In this document: piece after piece, positions 1 to 7,037 of the stretch
Layout of the letters: the number at the start of each line of letters is the position of its first letter
Numbering within the stretch: the first letter of the stretch is position 1
Source of the DNA: UBA724 sp964008075
GTDB lineage: Bacteria > Bacteroidota > Bacteroidia > Flavobacteriales > Flavobacteriaceae
Assembly (NCBI GenBank): GCA_964008075.1
Contig: CAXGAP010000017.1
Span: 1-22,384 of the forward strand
Reading direction: 5' to 3'
Length of the DNA stretch: 22,384 bases
Position numbers and translations under genes: made by a program
Notes under the pieces: model-generated
The model's database searches: none
What the model saw: the letters and a program-made list of their open reading frames with translations, nothing else
What the model was told of the DNA's origin: nothing

Positions 1-35
1 AAGGCGACACTCTGAACCAACTGAGTTAATGACCC
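1..35 (-). tRNA. tRNA gene, 5' part only, anticodon outside the window
   Basis: Read on the minus strand from 35 down to 1, the sequence folds as the first 33 canonical positions of a tRNA. It has a 7-nt acceptor strand GGGTCAT (35-29), TA at positions 8-9, and a D stem ACTC (26-23) pairing perfectly with GAGT (12-9). The D loop is 10 nt and carries A14 and the GG pair. G26 follows, then the anticodon-stem strand TCGCC (7-3) and loop bases TT, with U33 as the last base of the window. All invariant positions checkable (U8, A14, G18 G19, U33) are present. The anticodon, T arm and 3' end lie beyond the left edge, so the isotype cannot be assigned. Confidence 0.88.
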
Positions 36-44
36 AAGGGTCGC

Positions 45-52
45 CAAAAATA
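45..52 (-). promoter_or_regulatory. -7 promoter element upstream of the tRNA
   Basis: On the minus strand these bases read TATTTTTG, a full match to the Bacteroidota -7 consensus TAnnTTTG. The element ends ten bases before the mature tRNA 5' end, giving a leader of only a few bases. No convincing TTTG -33 element is visible at the usual distance. Confidence 0.5.
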
Positions 53-73
53 AGATAAAATCGGCAGATTGTT

Positions 74-81
74 TATGTTTG
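74..81 (+). promoter_or_regulatory. -7 promoter element for the flavin reductase gene
   Basis: TATGTTTG matches the Bacteroidota -7 consensus TAnnTTTG and lies ten bases before the ATG at 92, so the 5' leader would be only a few bases. No TTG is seen 19-23 bases upstream, so the call rests on the -7 element and on position between divergent genes. Confidence 0.42.
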
Positions 82-91
82 TAAAAAAGAA

Positions 92-709
92 ATGCTACAC
101 TACTCTAGGGCAGACATTGACCAGATGGATAAAATCTTCCGTCTAAACCTCATCAACAGTTGTACTGGTTATAAATCTGCAAATCTTATCGGCACCCAAT
201 CTGCTGATGGCAAGACCAATCTAGCTGTATTTAGCAGTATCACTCATTTGGGCAGCAATCCACCACTTATTGGGTTTGTGTTACGCCCAACGACTGTTCC
301 TAGAGACAGCTATCGTAACATCCAATCATCTTCTTTTTTTACAGTCAATCACATTCATCACAGCACTGTGGCTGATGCGCATCACACTTCTGCCAAATAT
401 CCAGAGGATATTTCAGAGTTTAGCAAAACAGACTTCGAAGCTGAATACTTGGATGACTTTCAAGCTCCTTTTGTCAAAAATGCCAAAGTGCGATTGGCTT
501 GTCGATTCCTCAACGAATACCCAATCAAAGAAAACAACACCCTACTTTTAGTCAGTGAGATTCTAGCGATTCATGTTGAAGATGGTATCATGGAAAACGA
601 TGGCTGGCTAAACCTACAACAAGCTGGTTCTGTGACAATTAACGGTCTAGATGGCTATGCAAAACCAGAGCTCATTGAACGTTTCCCTTATGCAAAACCA
701 ACACGCTAA
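92..709 (+). CDS. flavin reductase-like FMN-binding split-barrel protein
   Basis: A 205-residue protein of the flavin reductase-like family (FMN-binding split barrel). Such proteins bind FMN and often reduce flavin with NAD(P)H, but the physiological substrate is not established for this subgroup. Family features are the N-terminal segment with N-S-C-T-G-Y-K-S-A-N-L-I-G (about residues 22-34), the S-S-I-T-H-L-G-S-N-P-P stretch (about 48-58) followed by R-P-T-T-V-P-R, and H-H-T-S-A-K-Y-P (about 97-104); these form the flavin-phosphate binding region in the family. There is no signal peptide, so it should be cytoplasmic. The ATG at 92 follows a -7 promoter element closely. Its TAA shares one base with the ATG of the methyltransferase, which implies co-transcription and coupled translation. 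Confidence 0.85.
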   Translation: MLHYSRADIDQMDKIFRLNLINSCTGYKSANLIGTQSADGKTNLAVFSSITHLGSNPPLIGFVLRPTTVPRDSYRNIQSSSFFTVNHIHHSTVADAHHTSAKYPEDISEFSKTDFEAEYLDDFQAPFVKNAKVRLACRFLNEYPIKENNTLLLVSEILAIHVEDGIMENDGWLNLQQAGSVTINGLDGYAKPELIERFPYAKPTR

Positions 710-1344
710 TGGATTTTAATTCAGATGAACTCAAGCAATACATCGACAAGCACAGCATGAAAGAATCTGACTTGCTCAAGGCATTGGACAGAGAAACTCA
801 TCAGAAAGTGCTGCTACCCAGAATGCTCAGTGGGTCGTATCAAGGACGGCTATTGTCTTTGCTATCAAAGATGGTGTCGCCAAAGAAAATTCTAGAGGTT
901 GGCACCTACACTGGATATGCAACCCTGTGTTTGGCTGAAGGACTGGCAAAGGCAGGATCAATTGACACCATTGATCACAATGAAGAGTTGGTTGATATGC
1001 AACGACGGTATTTTGATCAATCTCCATACAGCAATCAAATTGTTCAACACTTAGGCGATGCCAAAGATATTCTCAAAACCCTGTCAGGGCCTTATGAAAT
1101 GGTGTTTTTGGATGCCGATAAGGAAAACTACCCCCTTTATTTCGATTTGATTATTGATAAATTGAAAACAGGGGGCATACTTTTATCAGACAATGTGTTG
1201 TGGTCTGGCAAGGTGTTATTATCAGCAACTGATGAAGCAACTGCTGCTTTGCAAGCATACAATCAAAAAATCAATTTAGATGCAAGGGTTGAAACGATTA
1301 TACTTCCTGTTAGAGATGGTTTAACAATCACTCGAAAACGCTAG
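709..1344 (+). CDS. SAM-dependent O-methyltransferase (COMT/CCoAOMT type)
   Basis: A 211-residue class I methyltransferase of the metal-dependent catechol / caffeoyl-CoA O-methyltransferase type (Methyltransf_3), which moves a methyl group from S-adenosylmethionine to a hydroxyl on a small acceptor. SAM motif I is I-L-E-V-G-T-Y-T-G-Y-A (61-71), followed by the acidic D-T-I-D-H region (86-90). The metal-binding signature is F-L-D-A-D-K (133-138) plus D161-N162. Length is normal for bacterial members. The acceptor cannot be deduced. The start overlaps the upstream stop by one base (TAATG), so it is probably translationally coupled to the flavin reductase gene. Its TAG overlaps the TAG of convergent tatA within CTAG, leaving no room for a terminator between them. 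Confidence 0.88.
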   Translation: MDFNSDELKQYIDKHSMKESDLLKALDRETHQKVLLPRMLSGSYQGRLLSLLSKMVSPKKILEVGTYTGYATLCLAEGLAKAGSIDTIDHNEELVDMQRRYFDQSPYSNQIVQHLGDAKDILKTLSGPYEMVFLDADKENYPLYFDLIIDKLKTGGILLSDNVLWSGKVLLSATDEATAALQAYNQKINLDARVETIILPVRDGLTITRKR

Positions 1345-1604
1345 TTGTTTCGTTTTACAGAGCCTGCAGTATCTTCGACTTCGTCTTTGACCTCTTTTAA
1401 ATCTTGTTCGATTTGTTTGGTGTCTAGGCCTTGTTTTTCAGCAGATTTTTCAATCTCGCTCTTAATGTCTTGCGTAGCATTGCGTACTTGTCGCATCCCT
1501 TTCCCTAGGGTTCGAGCAATGTCTGGAACCTTATCGGCGCCAAATACAAGAAGAATCACAAAGAAAACGAAGACGAGCTCGGCTCCGCTGATAAAGTAAA
1601 TCAT
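1341..1604 (-). CDS. tatA: TatA/TatB-family twin-arginine translocase subunit
   Basis: An 87-residue protein with the TatA/B/E architecture. A short N-terminal transmembrane helix (about 5-22) with a polar residue (E9) is followed by an FG-x-x-K-x-P hinge (F21, G22, K25, P27), an amphipathic helix (I-A-R-T-L-G-K-G-M-R-Q-V-R, about 29-41) and a charged, coiled-coil-like tail rich in Glu and Lys. TatA proteins oligomerise in the inner membrane to pass folded twin-arginine substrates. TatA and TatB cannot be separated confidently here; no tatC is in the window. It lies 83 bases downstream of the M1 peptidase gene in the same orientation but has its own promoter-like sequence. The stop overlaps that of the convergent methyltransferase. 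Confidence 0.85.
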   Translation of the reverse strand: MIYFISGAELVFVFFVILLVFGADKVPDIARTLGKGMRQVRNATQDIKSEIEKSAEKQGLDTKQIEQDLKEVKDEVEDTAGSVKRNN

Positions 1605-1608
1605 GGGT

Positions 1609-1640
1609 TAAAGATAAGTAGTTATAATGATTCACTCAAA
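1609..1640 (-). promoter_or_regulatory. tatA promoter, -33 and -7 elements
   Basis: On the minus strand TTTG (1640-1637) is followed after exactly 20 bases by TATCTTTA (1616-1609), one mismatch from TAnnTTTG. The -7 element ends four bases before the tatA ATG at 1604, so the transcript would begin at or very near the start codon. This suggests independent transcription of tatA and a leaderless or near-leaderless mRNA. Confidence 0.5.
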
Positions 1641-1687
1641 AAGAAAAAACAGTCCGTCGTAATGATTATCCAAAGGACAGTATATCG

Positions 1688-3976
1688 CTAATTGGTTTCT
1701 TTAAAACGATCAAAGTCTGTCTGAACTTTCGTTCGAGGCCAGGAGTTGTTGGTTGTATTCACGTCAGCTGTTTCTTCATTGGGATCAATCTGAACACCAA
1801 CGATCTCTTTTTCTGAAGCAAGCAAACGTGTGTAGCTGTCGTCATTTTTTCGCCAAATCTGGACAGGATATCTCTCTGTCAATGTAGAACCATCTGCATA
1901 GGTGTATTCAACCAAAATTGGCATCACCAAACCACCAGGCTTATTGAAAGTAATCTCATAGAGATAATTTGTTTTTTCCAAATTTTCTTGGGCAACTGTA
2001 AGTCCGTTTTCAGCGAAGTACTCCTCTGCTTCAAGGGCAGCAAAAGGGGCAGCGTTTTCGTCGTAGGCCTCGTCATCCACGTTTACACGAAACACTAGTG
2101 GCGGGAGGTCTTCAATAGAGTACCCAAAGCTTTTAAGTCTTTCGATATATGCTGCGGGAGGCTGGCTTGTCACTTGAACAGTGTTAAGGGTTTCCAGCCC
2201 AATATCGACAAAATCAGTTGTGTAGAACCATCCCCTCCAAAACCAATCCAAATCAACTGCAGAGGCGTCTTCCATCGAGCGGAAAAAATCTTCTGGTGTT
2301 GGATGCTTAAACATCCAGCGCTGGGAGTAGGTCTTAAACGCATGGTCGAACAGTTCAGGTCCCATAATGGTTTCTCTGAGGATATTGAGTGCTGTTGCTG
2401 GTTTTCCATAGGCATTCGGACCCAATTGAAATACATTCTCCGGGTTGGACATAATGGGTGCTAAAAAGTCCTGATCGTCTGACATATAAGGCACAATTTT
2501 TTTGGCCTCACCCCTACGTGATGGGTACTTGTCTAAGCCAGGAATCGACTCTGGATAGCGCTGTCCAAATTCTTGCTCGGTGAGGTATTGTATAAATGTC
2601 GTTAGACCCTCATCCATCCAACCCCATTGGCGCTCATCGGAGTTGACAATCATTGGGAAGTAGTTGTGTCCAATCTCATGGATGATGACTGAAATCATCC
2701 CAAATTTGACGCGATCGCTGTAGGTACCATCTTCTTCAGGTCGGCCATAATTCCAACAAATCATCGGGTACTCCATCCCTTGGTTTTTGGCATGCACCGA
2801 AATTGCCTTGTGGTAAGGGTAATCAAAGGTATATCTTGAAACTGTTTCTAAGGTTTGTGCAACTGCGCGAGTTGACCATTCCTCCCAAAGTGGATTTCCT
2901 TCTTTGGGATAGAGTGAAACAGCCATGACATCACGATCGCCAACCTTGACAGCCATCATGTCCCAAATGTATTTTTTGGATGCTGTAAAGCCATAATCAC
3001 GAACATTTTTTGCCGAAAACTTCCATGTTTTGGTTTTGGTCGTTGTGGTTTTTTCGTTTGCCTCAGCCTCCTCTTGCGTGACAATCATCACAGGCTTATC
3101 ATAGGTCTTTTTTGCTTTTTTGTAACGGCTTATCATTTCTTTTGTAAAAACCTCTTTTCGGTTGGTCAATTCGCCAGTAGCATCTACGATAAAGTTTGCA
3201 GGTACTGTCAAATTCACTTCATAATCTCCAAAGGGGAGTGCAAACTCGCCATTGCCCCAAAACTGATAGTTTTGCCAACCTTCAACGTCATCATACATAC
3301 ACATACGAGGAAAAAACTGTGCAATGACATAGGCACGATTGTCATCTTTAGGAAAATACTCATATCCCGAACGCGCTCTATTGACCACGTGATTGTTAAT
3401 GTTATACCACCATTTGATTGAGAAAGACACTTGCCCACCAGACTGCAATGGGGTTGAAAGATCGATACGCATCATTGTTTGATTGATGATATATGGCAGG
3501 GGTTTGCCCTGTGCATCTAACACATGCTCAATATTGAATCCCCCATCAAAAGGATCACCGAGGTGATTGTTGGCAAAGGTTGACAATTGTGATACCTGAT
3601 CCATGGATTGACTGTTTTTGAGAAGTGAAGGGGAGTCTTTTTTACGAATGTTTTGATCAAGCTGAACCCATAAATATGCCAACACATCTGGAGAATTATT
3701 GGTATAAGTAATGGTTTCTTTGCCATATAAGCGTTGGGTTTCATCATCGATTTTGATATCCATGACATAATCAGCACGTTGCTGGTAGTAAGCAGCGCCA
3801 GGGGCACCACTAGCAGTTCGATAATCGTTGGGTGTTGAGAACTCGTTGTAGAGTTGACGGAATTTGTTTTGATTGGTATGCCCTTGCTTGGGGCCTTCTA
3901 AGTTTTGCTCTTGTGTCAATGCTAAAGTGGGAAGTATTAAGAAAAAAGATAGTATCTGGGTGAATAAACTTTTCAT
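1688..3976 (-). CDS. secreted M1-family zinc metallopeptidase
   Basis: A 762-residue gluzincin aminopeptidase-like protein. The zinc site is HExxH-x18-E; counted from the upstream TTG the residues are H436, E437, H440 and E459, in the contexts H-E-I-G-H and W-M-D-E-G. The exopeptidase motif is G-M-E-Y-P about 33 residues before, a variant of GAMEN, so substrate N-terminus recognition probably differs from classical M1 enzymes. An N-terminal signal peptide (MKSLFTQ then a hydrophobic run to A-L-T-Q) predicts export; no lipobox is seen. I chose ATG 3976 over the TTG at 3985 because the signal peptide begins naturally there. Upstream lie the DUF6702 and CarboxypepD_reg-like genes, a recurrent flavobacterial neighbourhood as far as I recall. 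Substrates are unknown. Confidence 0.9.
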   Translation of the reverse strand: MKSLFTQILSFFLILPTLALTQEQNLEGPKQGHTNQNKFRQLYNEFSTPNDYRTASGAPGAAYYQQRADYVMDIKIDDETQRLYGKETITYTNNSPDVLAYLWVQLDQNIRKKDSPSLLKNSQSMDQVSQLSTFANNHLGDPFDGGFNIEHVLDAQGKPLPYIINQTMMRIDLSTPLQSGGQVSFSIKWWYNINNHVVNRARSGYEYFPKDDNRAYVIAQFFPRMCMYDDVEGWQNYQFWGNGEFALPFGDYEVNLTVPANFIVDATGELTNRKEVFTKEMISRYKKAKKTYDKPVMIVTQEEAEANEKTTTTKTKTWKFSAKNVRDYGFTASKKYIWDMMAVKVGDRDVMAVSLYPKEGNPLWEEWSTRAVAQTLETVSRYTFDYPYHKAISVHAKNQGMEYPMICWNYGRPEEDGTYSDRVKFGMISVIIHEIGHNYFPMIVNSDERQWGWMDEGLTTFIQYLTEQEFGQRYPESIPGLDKYPSRRGEAKKIVPYMSDDQDFLAPIMSNPENVFQLGPNAYGKPATALNILRETIMGPELFDHAFKTYSQRWMFKHPTPEDFFRSMEDASAVDLDWFWRGWFYTTDFVDIGLETLNTVQVTSQPPAAYIERLKSFGYSIEDLPPLVFRVNVDDEAYDENAAPFAALEAEEYFAENGLTVAQENLEKTNYLYEITFNKPGGLVMPILVEYTYADGSTLTERYPVQIWRKNDDSYTRLLASEKEIVGVQIDPNEETADVNTTNNSWPRTKVQTDFDRFKETN

Positions 3977-4109
3977 ATTAAACAATTTTAAAATAAAGGG
4001 ATGTAAATGTAATGAAAAGGAATGGATTAAAAGGTGTATCCAAAGCCTCTGCGGATGTTGGTTACTAACTAAAAAGTTACCATTAGAAAATTACATCACA
4101 ATACACCTC

Positions 4110-4613
4110 CTACAAACCTCTAAAGACATCTCCCACTTTTCCTTGGGTTTGCAGAAAGCTTTTTCGTTTTGTTGGGGTTTTGATACGCACAATATTTTGT
4201 TGGCCTTCCAACACCTTGAAGAGAATGCTGTTTGAAACAGCTAGGGTTTTTACCTCTGCCACATCGTTAACCTCCAAATAGAAAACAATCTGATCATCTT
4301 GATACTCCTTACCCAAAAAGACTGGCTTCACCTCTGTATCATTCAGTTTCAATTCAATCTCCTTTCGGAAGTAATCACTCGAATGAATTACAGTTTGTGC
4401 TGTATCACTGTCAGGATCCAAACGAAGGTCTTGGTCATAGTCTGTGTTGAGCATCAACTGCCAATCATCTGTAAAGACACGAATCGTAATCTGTAGCGCC
4501 GATCGATCAGGGCGATAGTCAATCTCCATCGTGCTGACATAATAAGGGTGGATCGTTGCCTGTACAAACAGCACCCACACAAATAACAAATATGCTACGA
4601 CACGATTCATCAT
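4110..4613 (-). CDS. DUF6702 family exported protein
   Basis: A 167-residue protein of unknown function that I recognise as the DUF6702 type. It starts with a hydrophobic signal segment (V-V-A-Y-L-L-F-V-W-V-L-F-V-Q-A) and then carries the characteristic H-P-Y-Y-V-S (about 22-27) just after the cleavage region. The rest alternates beta-strand-like segments, including F-T-D-D-W (about 47-51), and a late N-I-V-R motif. The mature protein should be periplasmic or attached to the outer membrane. A second ATG directly follows the first. The start overlaps the upstream stop by one base (TGATG), indicating translational coupling to the CarboxypepD_reg-like gene. It precedes the M1 peptidase by about 130 bases. 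No catalytic motif is visible. Confidence 0.75.
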   Translation of the reverse strand: MMNRVVAYLLFVWVLFVQATIHPYYVSTMEIDYRPDRSALQITIRVFTDDWQLMLNTDYDQDLRLDPDSDTAQTVIHSSDYFRKEIELKLNDTEVKPVFLGKEYQDDQIVFYLEVNDVAEVKTLAVSNSILFKVLEGQQNIVRIKTPTKRKSFLQTQGKVGDVFRGL

Positions 4614-5404
4614 CAGGGTATTCGGGTGTTTGAATAATCATTCATTGCCGCCAAAACAAGAGGGTGATTGCCACGAAGAAAATCACTTTCAATCGATGTG
4701 GTGTTTTCAACACAAGCCAATATAAAGACATAGATTTCATCTGCCGACAATGAATATTGGTCCTGCAAAAATTGAGTACCATAAAAATCAATCATACTGT
4801 TCACTGTTTGCAGTTGTTTGCTGAGTTTCCGACTTTCTTTCAGGCGTCTGTTGTACCCACTGATTTGCTTGTACATCCCTTCTATGTCCAATGGCATGAC
4901 GGGCAATAGCAAGGTACTTAAAATCAAACTCCCTGTACTATTGTATCTTATTTTTTCACGCCTTTCACCTTCAAAACCTGGAATCCCAACATCTTTAAAA
5001 TTGATTGGAGGTGGTGGCGCAGCACTGACATCATCAGCGAGGTTTCCAGTCAGGCTGTGAGGTTTGACTACAACCTCTTCCAACTCATTGACAGCATGTT
5101 CGATATACACATTAATTTGAGGTTGAGCCATCACCAATGAGTCCAACACCAAGGCCTGTAGCTTGATATGAACAGCAGAAAACAAAAGGGTGTCAGTTGG
5201 TTTTGCACCAATTGAAAATTTCCCTTTTTGATTGGTGATGGTGGTTGCCCCACTGTTTTTATTAACCACATGGATGCCTGAGATATCGAGAGAGTCTGAA
5301 ACCACCTTACCTGAAAAGTCTTGTATGTTTTGTGTGTATGCACCAAAACCCACAAACAATAGTAAGAAGGAAAAACACCTATTGCGTCTTTGCAAACTTT
5401 TCAC
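4613..5404 (-). CDS. CarboxypepD_reg-like domain envelope protein, copy B
   Basis: A 263-residue exported protein. A signal peptide (C-F-S-F-L-L-L-F-V-G-F-G-A-Y-T-Q) is followed by a CarboxypepD_reg-like beta-sandwich (about 29-100) with the typical G-K-V and T-I-T-N-Q-K-G-K-F-S-I segments, ending in L-E-E-V-V-V. A proline-rich linker (A-A-P-P-P-P, about 128-133) leads to an alpha-helical, charged C-terminal half of unknown function. The likely start is GTG at 5404, overlapping the 3' end of the upstream paralogue by 26 bases; no ATG gives an intact signal peptide. It resembles the next gene upstream in domain order, so the pair probably arose by duplication. It is not a full TonB-dependent receptor: the beta-barrel is absent. 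Function unknown. Confidence 0.75.
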   Translation of the reverse strand: MKSLQRRNRCFSFLLLFVGFGAYTQNIQDFSGKVVSDSLDISGIHVVNKNSGATTITNQKGKFSIGAKPTDTLLFSAVHIKLQALVLDSLVMAQPQINVYIEHAVNELEEVVVKPHSLTGNLADDVSAAPPPPINFKDVGIPGFEGERREKIRYNSTGSLILSTLLLPVMPLDIEGMYKQISGYNRRLKESRKLSKQLQTVNSMIDFYGTQFLQDQYSLSADEIYVFILACVENTTSIESDFLRGNHPLVLAAMNDYSNTRIP

Positions 5405-6113
5405 TTTGCTTGATTAAAAAGTCCATCAGTTGAAATTCGTTTTCTTTTTTCAGCAGATCTTTTGTCTGTAATCGGCCATCGATATACTCCAAAAACAAGC
5501 CGATTTTGTCTGTTGGTATATTGAGTTGGGTGGTAAAAAATACATCGGGATAAATCTGACGAATCACATCACTTGGTGCATAGGTAAACTCATCACCTTC
5601 ATCAGCTTTCTTTTTGCGAAGGGACTTGTACATTAGCTTAAAGATATTGACAAAATCAACCCCTTCATACAGTTGGTTTTTTCGCAAAATTTCGTTCTCT
5701 ACTCGTGTAGATTTATCAGAAGTGTAGTCAAATTTTTTAAACTCTTCTTCTTGTAAATCCAAAAACTTCTCGGGTCGTGTTGGACTGACAACCACTTCGT
5801 CTAGGGCTGTGATTTTTTCATTTACATCCACCACCAAACGATTGCGTTGTAAGATACCCTTGGTGATGATGATTGCACGAATTTCATATTGAACAGATGA
5901 TATAATGAGCTCATCTCCGAGCTTAACCTCAATGGCAAATTCACCATTGTCATCTGTTATTGTTGCATTTTCAGAGTTGGTGTTTAGTATATTGGCAGCA
6001 ACAACACTGCTATCTTGATACAACACCTTGCCACGCAACCAAGTGCGATAGTCTTGTTGTGCTGCTGCAAAAACAGCAGTGAACAACAACAATAAGGTGA
6101 TTGACTTTCGCAT
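5379..6113 (-). CDS. CarboxypepD_reg-like domain envelope protein, copy A
   Basis: A 244-residue exported protein, first gene of the 6113-1688 unit. A signal peptide (M-R-K-S-I-T-L-L-L-L-F-T-A-V-F-A-A-A-Q) is followed by a CarboxypepD_reg-like domain (about 25-110) with R-G-K-V, T-I-T-D-D-N-G-E-F-A-I and a closing L-D-E-V-V-V-S-P. The C-terminal half is charged and helical, with K-K-K-A-D-E-G-D-E-F near residue 175. The organisation matches the downstream gene. In SusC/TonB proteins this domain precedes a plug and barrel, but here it stands alone, so it is probably a periplasmic or outer-membrane-associated accessory. A good -33/-7 promoter lies directly upstream, and a GAGGA stretch precedes the ATG. 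Confidence 0.75.
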   Translation of the reverse strand: MRKSITLLLLFTAVFAAAQQDYRTWLRGKVLYQDSSVVAANILNTNSENATITDDNGEFAIEVKLGDELIISSVQYEIRAIIITKGILQRNRLVVDVNEKITALDEVVVSPTRPEKFLDLQEEEFKKFDYTSDKSTRVENEILRKNQLYEGVDFVNIFKLMYKSLRKKKADEGDEFTYAPSDVIRQIYPDVFFTTQLNIPTDKIGLFLEYIDGRLQTKDLLKKENEFQLMDFLIKQSEKFAKTQ

Positions 6114-6123
6114 GATTCCTCAT

Positions 6124-6155
6124 TAAAGGTATACAATCGAAAAAGAATGTCAAAA
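6124..6155 (-). promoter_or_regulatory. promoter of the CarboxypepD_reg / DUF6702 / M1 peptidase unit
   Basis: On the minus strand TTTTG (6155-6151) is separated by 19 bases from TACCTTTA (6131-6124), one mismatch from the TAnnTTTG -7 consensus. It begins right after the stop codon of the minus-strand GNAT gene and ends ten bases before the ATG at 6113. It suggests the downstream genes start their own transcript. Confidence 0.5.
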
Positions 6156-6157
6156 TT

Positions 6158-6586
6158 TTACAAGCGTTTCACAAAATGAAAGCCCAAATGTTCAAAGCCC
6201 TCTCGCACGTAAAATCGATGTCCAGCCTTGTTTTCTTTATAAGCATTGAGCTCTAAAGCTTCATAGCCTTTTGTTTTGAGTTGAGAGGTAATCCAGTCGA
6301 GGAATTGCTTACCATAGCCTTTGCCTTGAAAAGGCTCGTCGATGTAAAAGTGATCGAGTTCACAGCTTTTACCAGAGTAATGACGTGTTTGATACCACAA
6401 TCCGCAGAACCCAATCACTTGATTTTTCAAAAAGATCGCTAGACAGTCATAGTCATGGGCAAACATGGATTTCAGTCGCTGAAGCAACACATCATCTGCG
6501 TATTTATGAGAGGTGAAATCTTGCATCAGGGGAATAATTTGTGCTATATTGCTTTCTGATAAATATGTAAATTGTAAGTCTTGCAT
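6158..6586 (-). CDS. GNAT family N-acetyltransferase (minus-strand member of a divergent pair)
   Basis: A 142-residue single-domain GNAT acetyltransferase, which transfers acetyl from acetyl-CoA to an amine. The acetyl-CoA pyrophosphate loop is Q-G-K-G-Y-G (87-92), preceded by the strand L-D-H-F-Y-I (78-83). The strand 5 / helix 4 region holds L-E-L-N-A-Y and A-G-H-R-F-Y-V-R-E-G-F, as in classic GNAT folds. The substrate is not deducible. I chose ATG 6586 over ATG 6616 because a strong GGAGG (6595-6591) sits four bases before it and the family domain starts there. That ATG overlaps the ATG of the plus-strand GNAT gene by two bases, so the two coding regions run apart from a single CATG. Confidence 0.85.
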   Translation of the reverse strand: MQDLQFTYLSESNIAQIIPLMQDFTSHKYADDVLLQRLKSMFAHDYDCLAIFLKNQVIGFCGLWYQTRHYSGKSCELDHFYIDEPFQGKGYGKQFLDWITSQLKTKGYEALELNAYKENKAGHRFYVREGFEHLGFHFVKRL

Positions 6587-7037
6587 GGCACCTCCAAAAA
6601 TACATATTAAAACCATTTCTGCAGAAACAACTCATATTGTTCGCCATCCTGTGCTGCGATCTGGGTTGCCAAAAGAAAGCTGTGTGCTGCCTGGTGACAA
6701 TCTTCCAACAACCATACATTTGGGTGCCTACAGTCAGCATGTATTGATTGGGGTATGCACAGTTTTGAACAACCCCAAAGATGGCCCATTCACAGTGCCG
6801 AATGGGCAAATTCGAGGGATGGCAGTGCTGCCCTCAAACCAAAGCAGTGGCGTTGGTCGATTGCTAGTGGAAGAAGCTGAGCGACTTGGGAAAACGCTCA
6901 ATTTTGAAGTCATGTGGATGAATGCTCGTAAAGGGGTGTTTGCGTTTTATAAGTCGATGGGGTATAAAATTGATGGGGCTTTATTTGATGTCCCTATCTT
7001 TGGCCCACATTATCGAATGAATAAATCGATATTATGA
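6585..7037 (+). CDS. GNAT family N-acetyltransferase (plus-strand member of a divergent pair)
   Basis: A 150-residue GNAT acetyltransferase. Visible features are an N-terminal R-H-P-V-L-R-S-G (20-27), strand 4 G-Q-I-R-G-M-A-V-L-P (74-83), and the acetyl-CoA loop Q-S-S-G-V-G (86-91) followed by R-L-L-V-E-E-A-E. Near the C-terminus the strand/helix W-M-N-A-R-K-G-V-F-A-F-Y-K-S-M-G-Y is typical. The substrate is unknown; this subgroup is often annotated only as a GNAT protein. The reading frame is open upstream to 6513, but that extension lies antisense to the other GNAT gene and does not fit the family, so ATG 6585 is preferred. The stop overlaps the M15 peptidase start (ATGA), indicating coupled translation. 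Confidence 0.85.
   Translation: MAPPKIHIKTISAETTHIVRHPVLRSGLPKESCVLPGDNLPTTIHLGAYSQHVLIGVCTVLNNPKDGPFTVPNGQIRGMAVLPSNQSSGVGRLLVEEAERLGKTLNFEVMWMNARKGVFAFYKSMGYKIDGALFDVPIFGPHYRMNKSIL
6591..6595 (-). promoter_or_regulatory. Shine-Dalgarno sequence deciding the GNAT start
   Basis: GGAGG on the minus strand, four bases before ATG 6586. Strong Shine-Dalgarno sequences are uncommon in this window, so it supports 6586 rather than 6616. It lies inside the N-terminal codons of the divergent plus-strand GNAT gene. Confidence 0.55.

Noticed and set aside
3..45. Inverted repeats near the left edge: GGCGAC (3-8) with GTCGCC (40-45), and GACCC-AA-GGGTC (31-42), resembling a terminator or operator.
   Set aside because: The left arms are the anticodon-stem and acceptor strands of the partial tRNA gene; the fold as tRNA explains more bases and the invariant positions, and no T-run follows.
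4060..4081. Imperfect hairpin GGTTACT / AGTTACC in the gap between the DUF6702 gene and the M1 peptidase gene, considered as a terminator.
   Set aside because: One mismatch in a seven-base stem, A/T-rich loop and no T-run on the minus strand, so it does not meet the criteria for an intrinsic terminator.
4613..6113. The two CarboxypepD_reg-like genes considered as fragments of a broken SusC/TonB receptor.
   Set aside because: Both have their own signal peptides and complete non-barrel C-terminal halves in continuous frames; no plug or barrel remnants are visible nearby.
6504..6809. Open frames on both strands extending each GNAT gene across the CATG start.
   Set aside because: The upstream extensions do not fit GNAT N-termini and lie antisense to the other gene; the compact starts fit family length.
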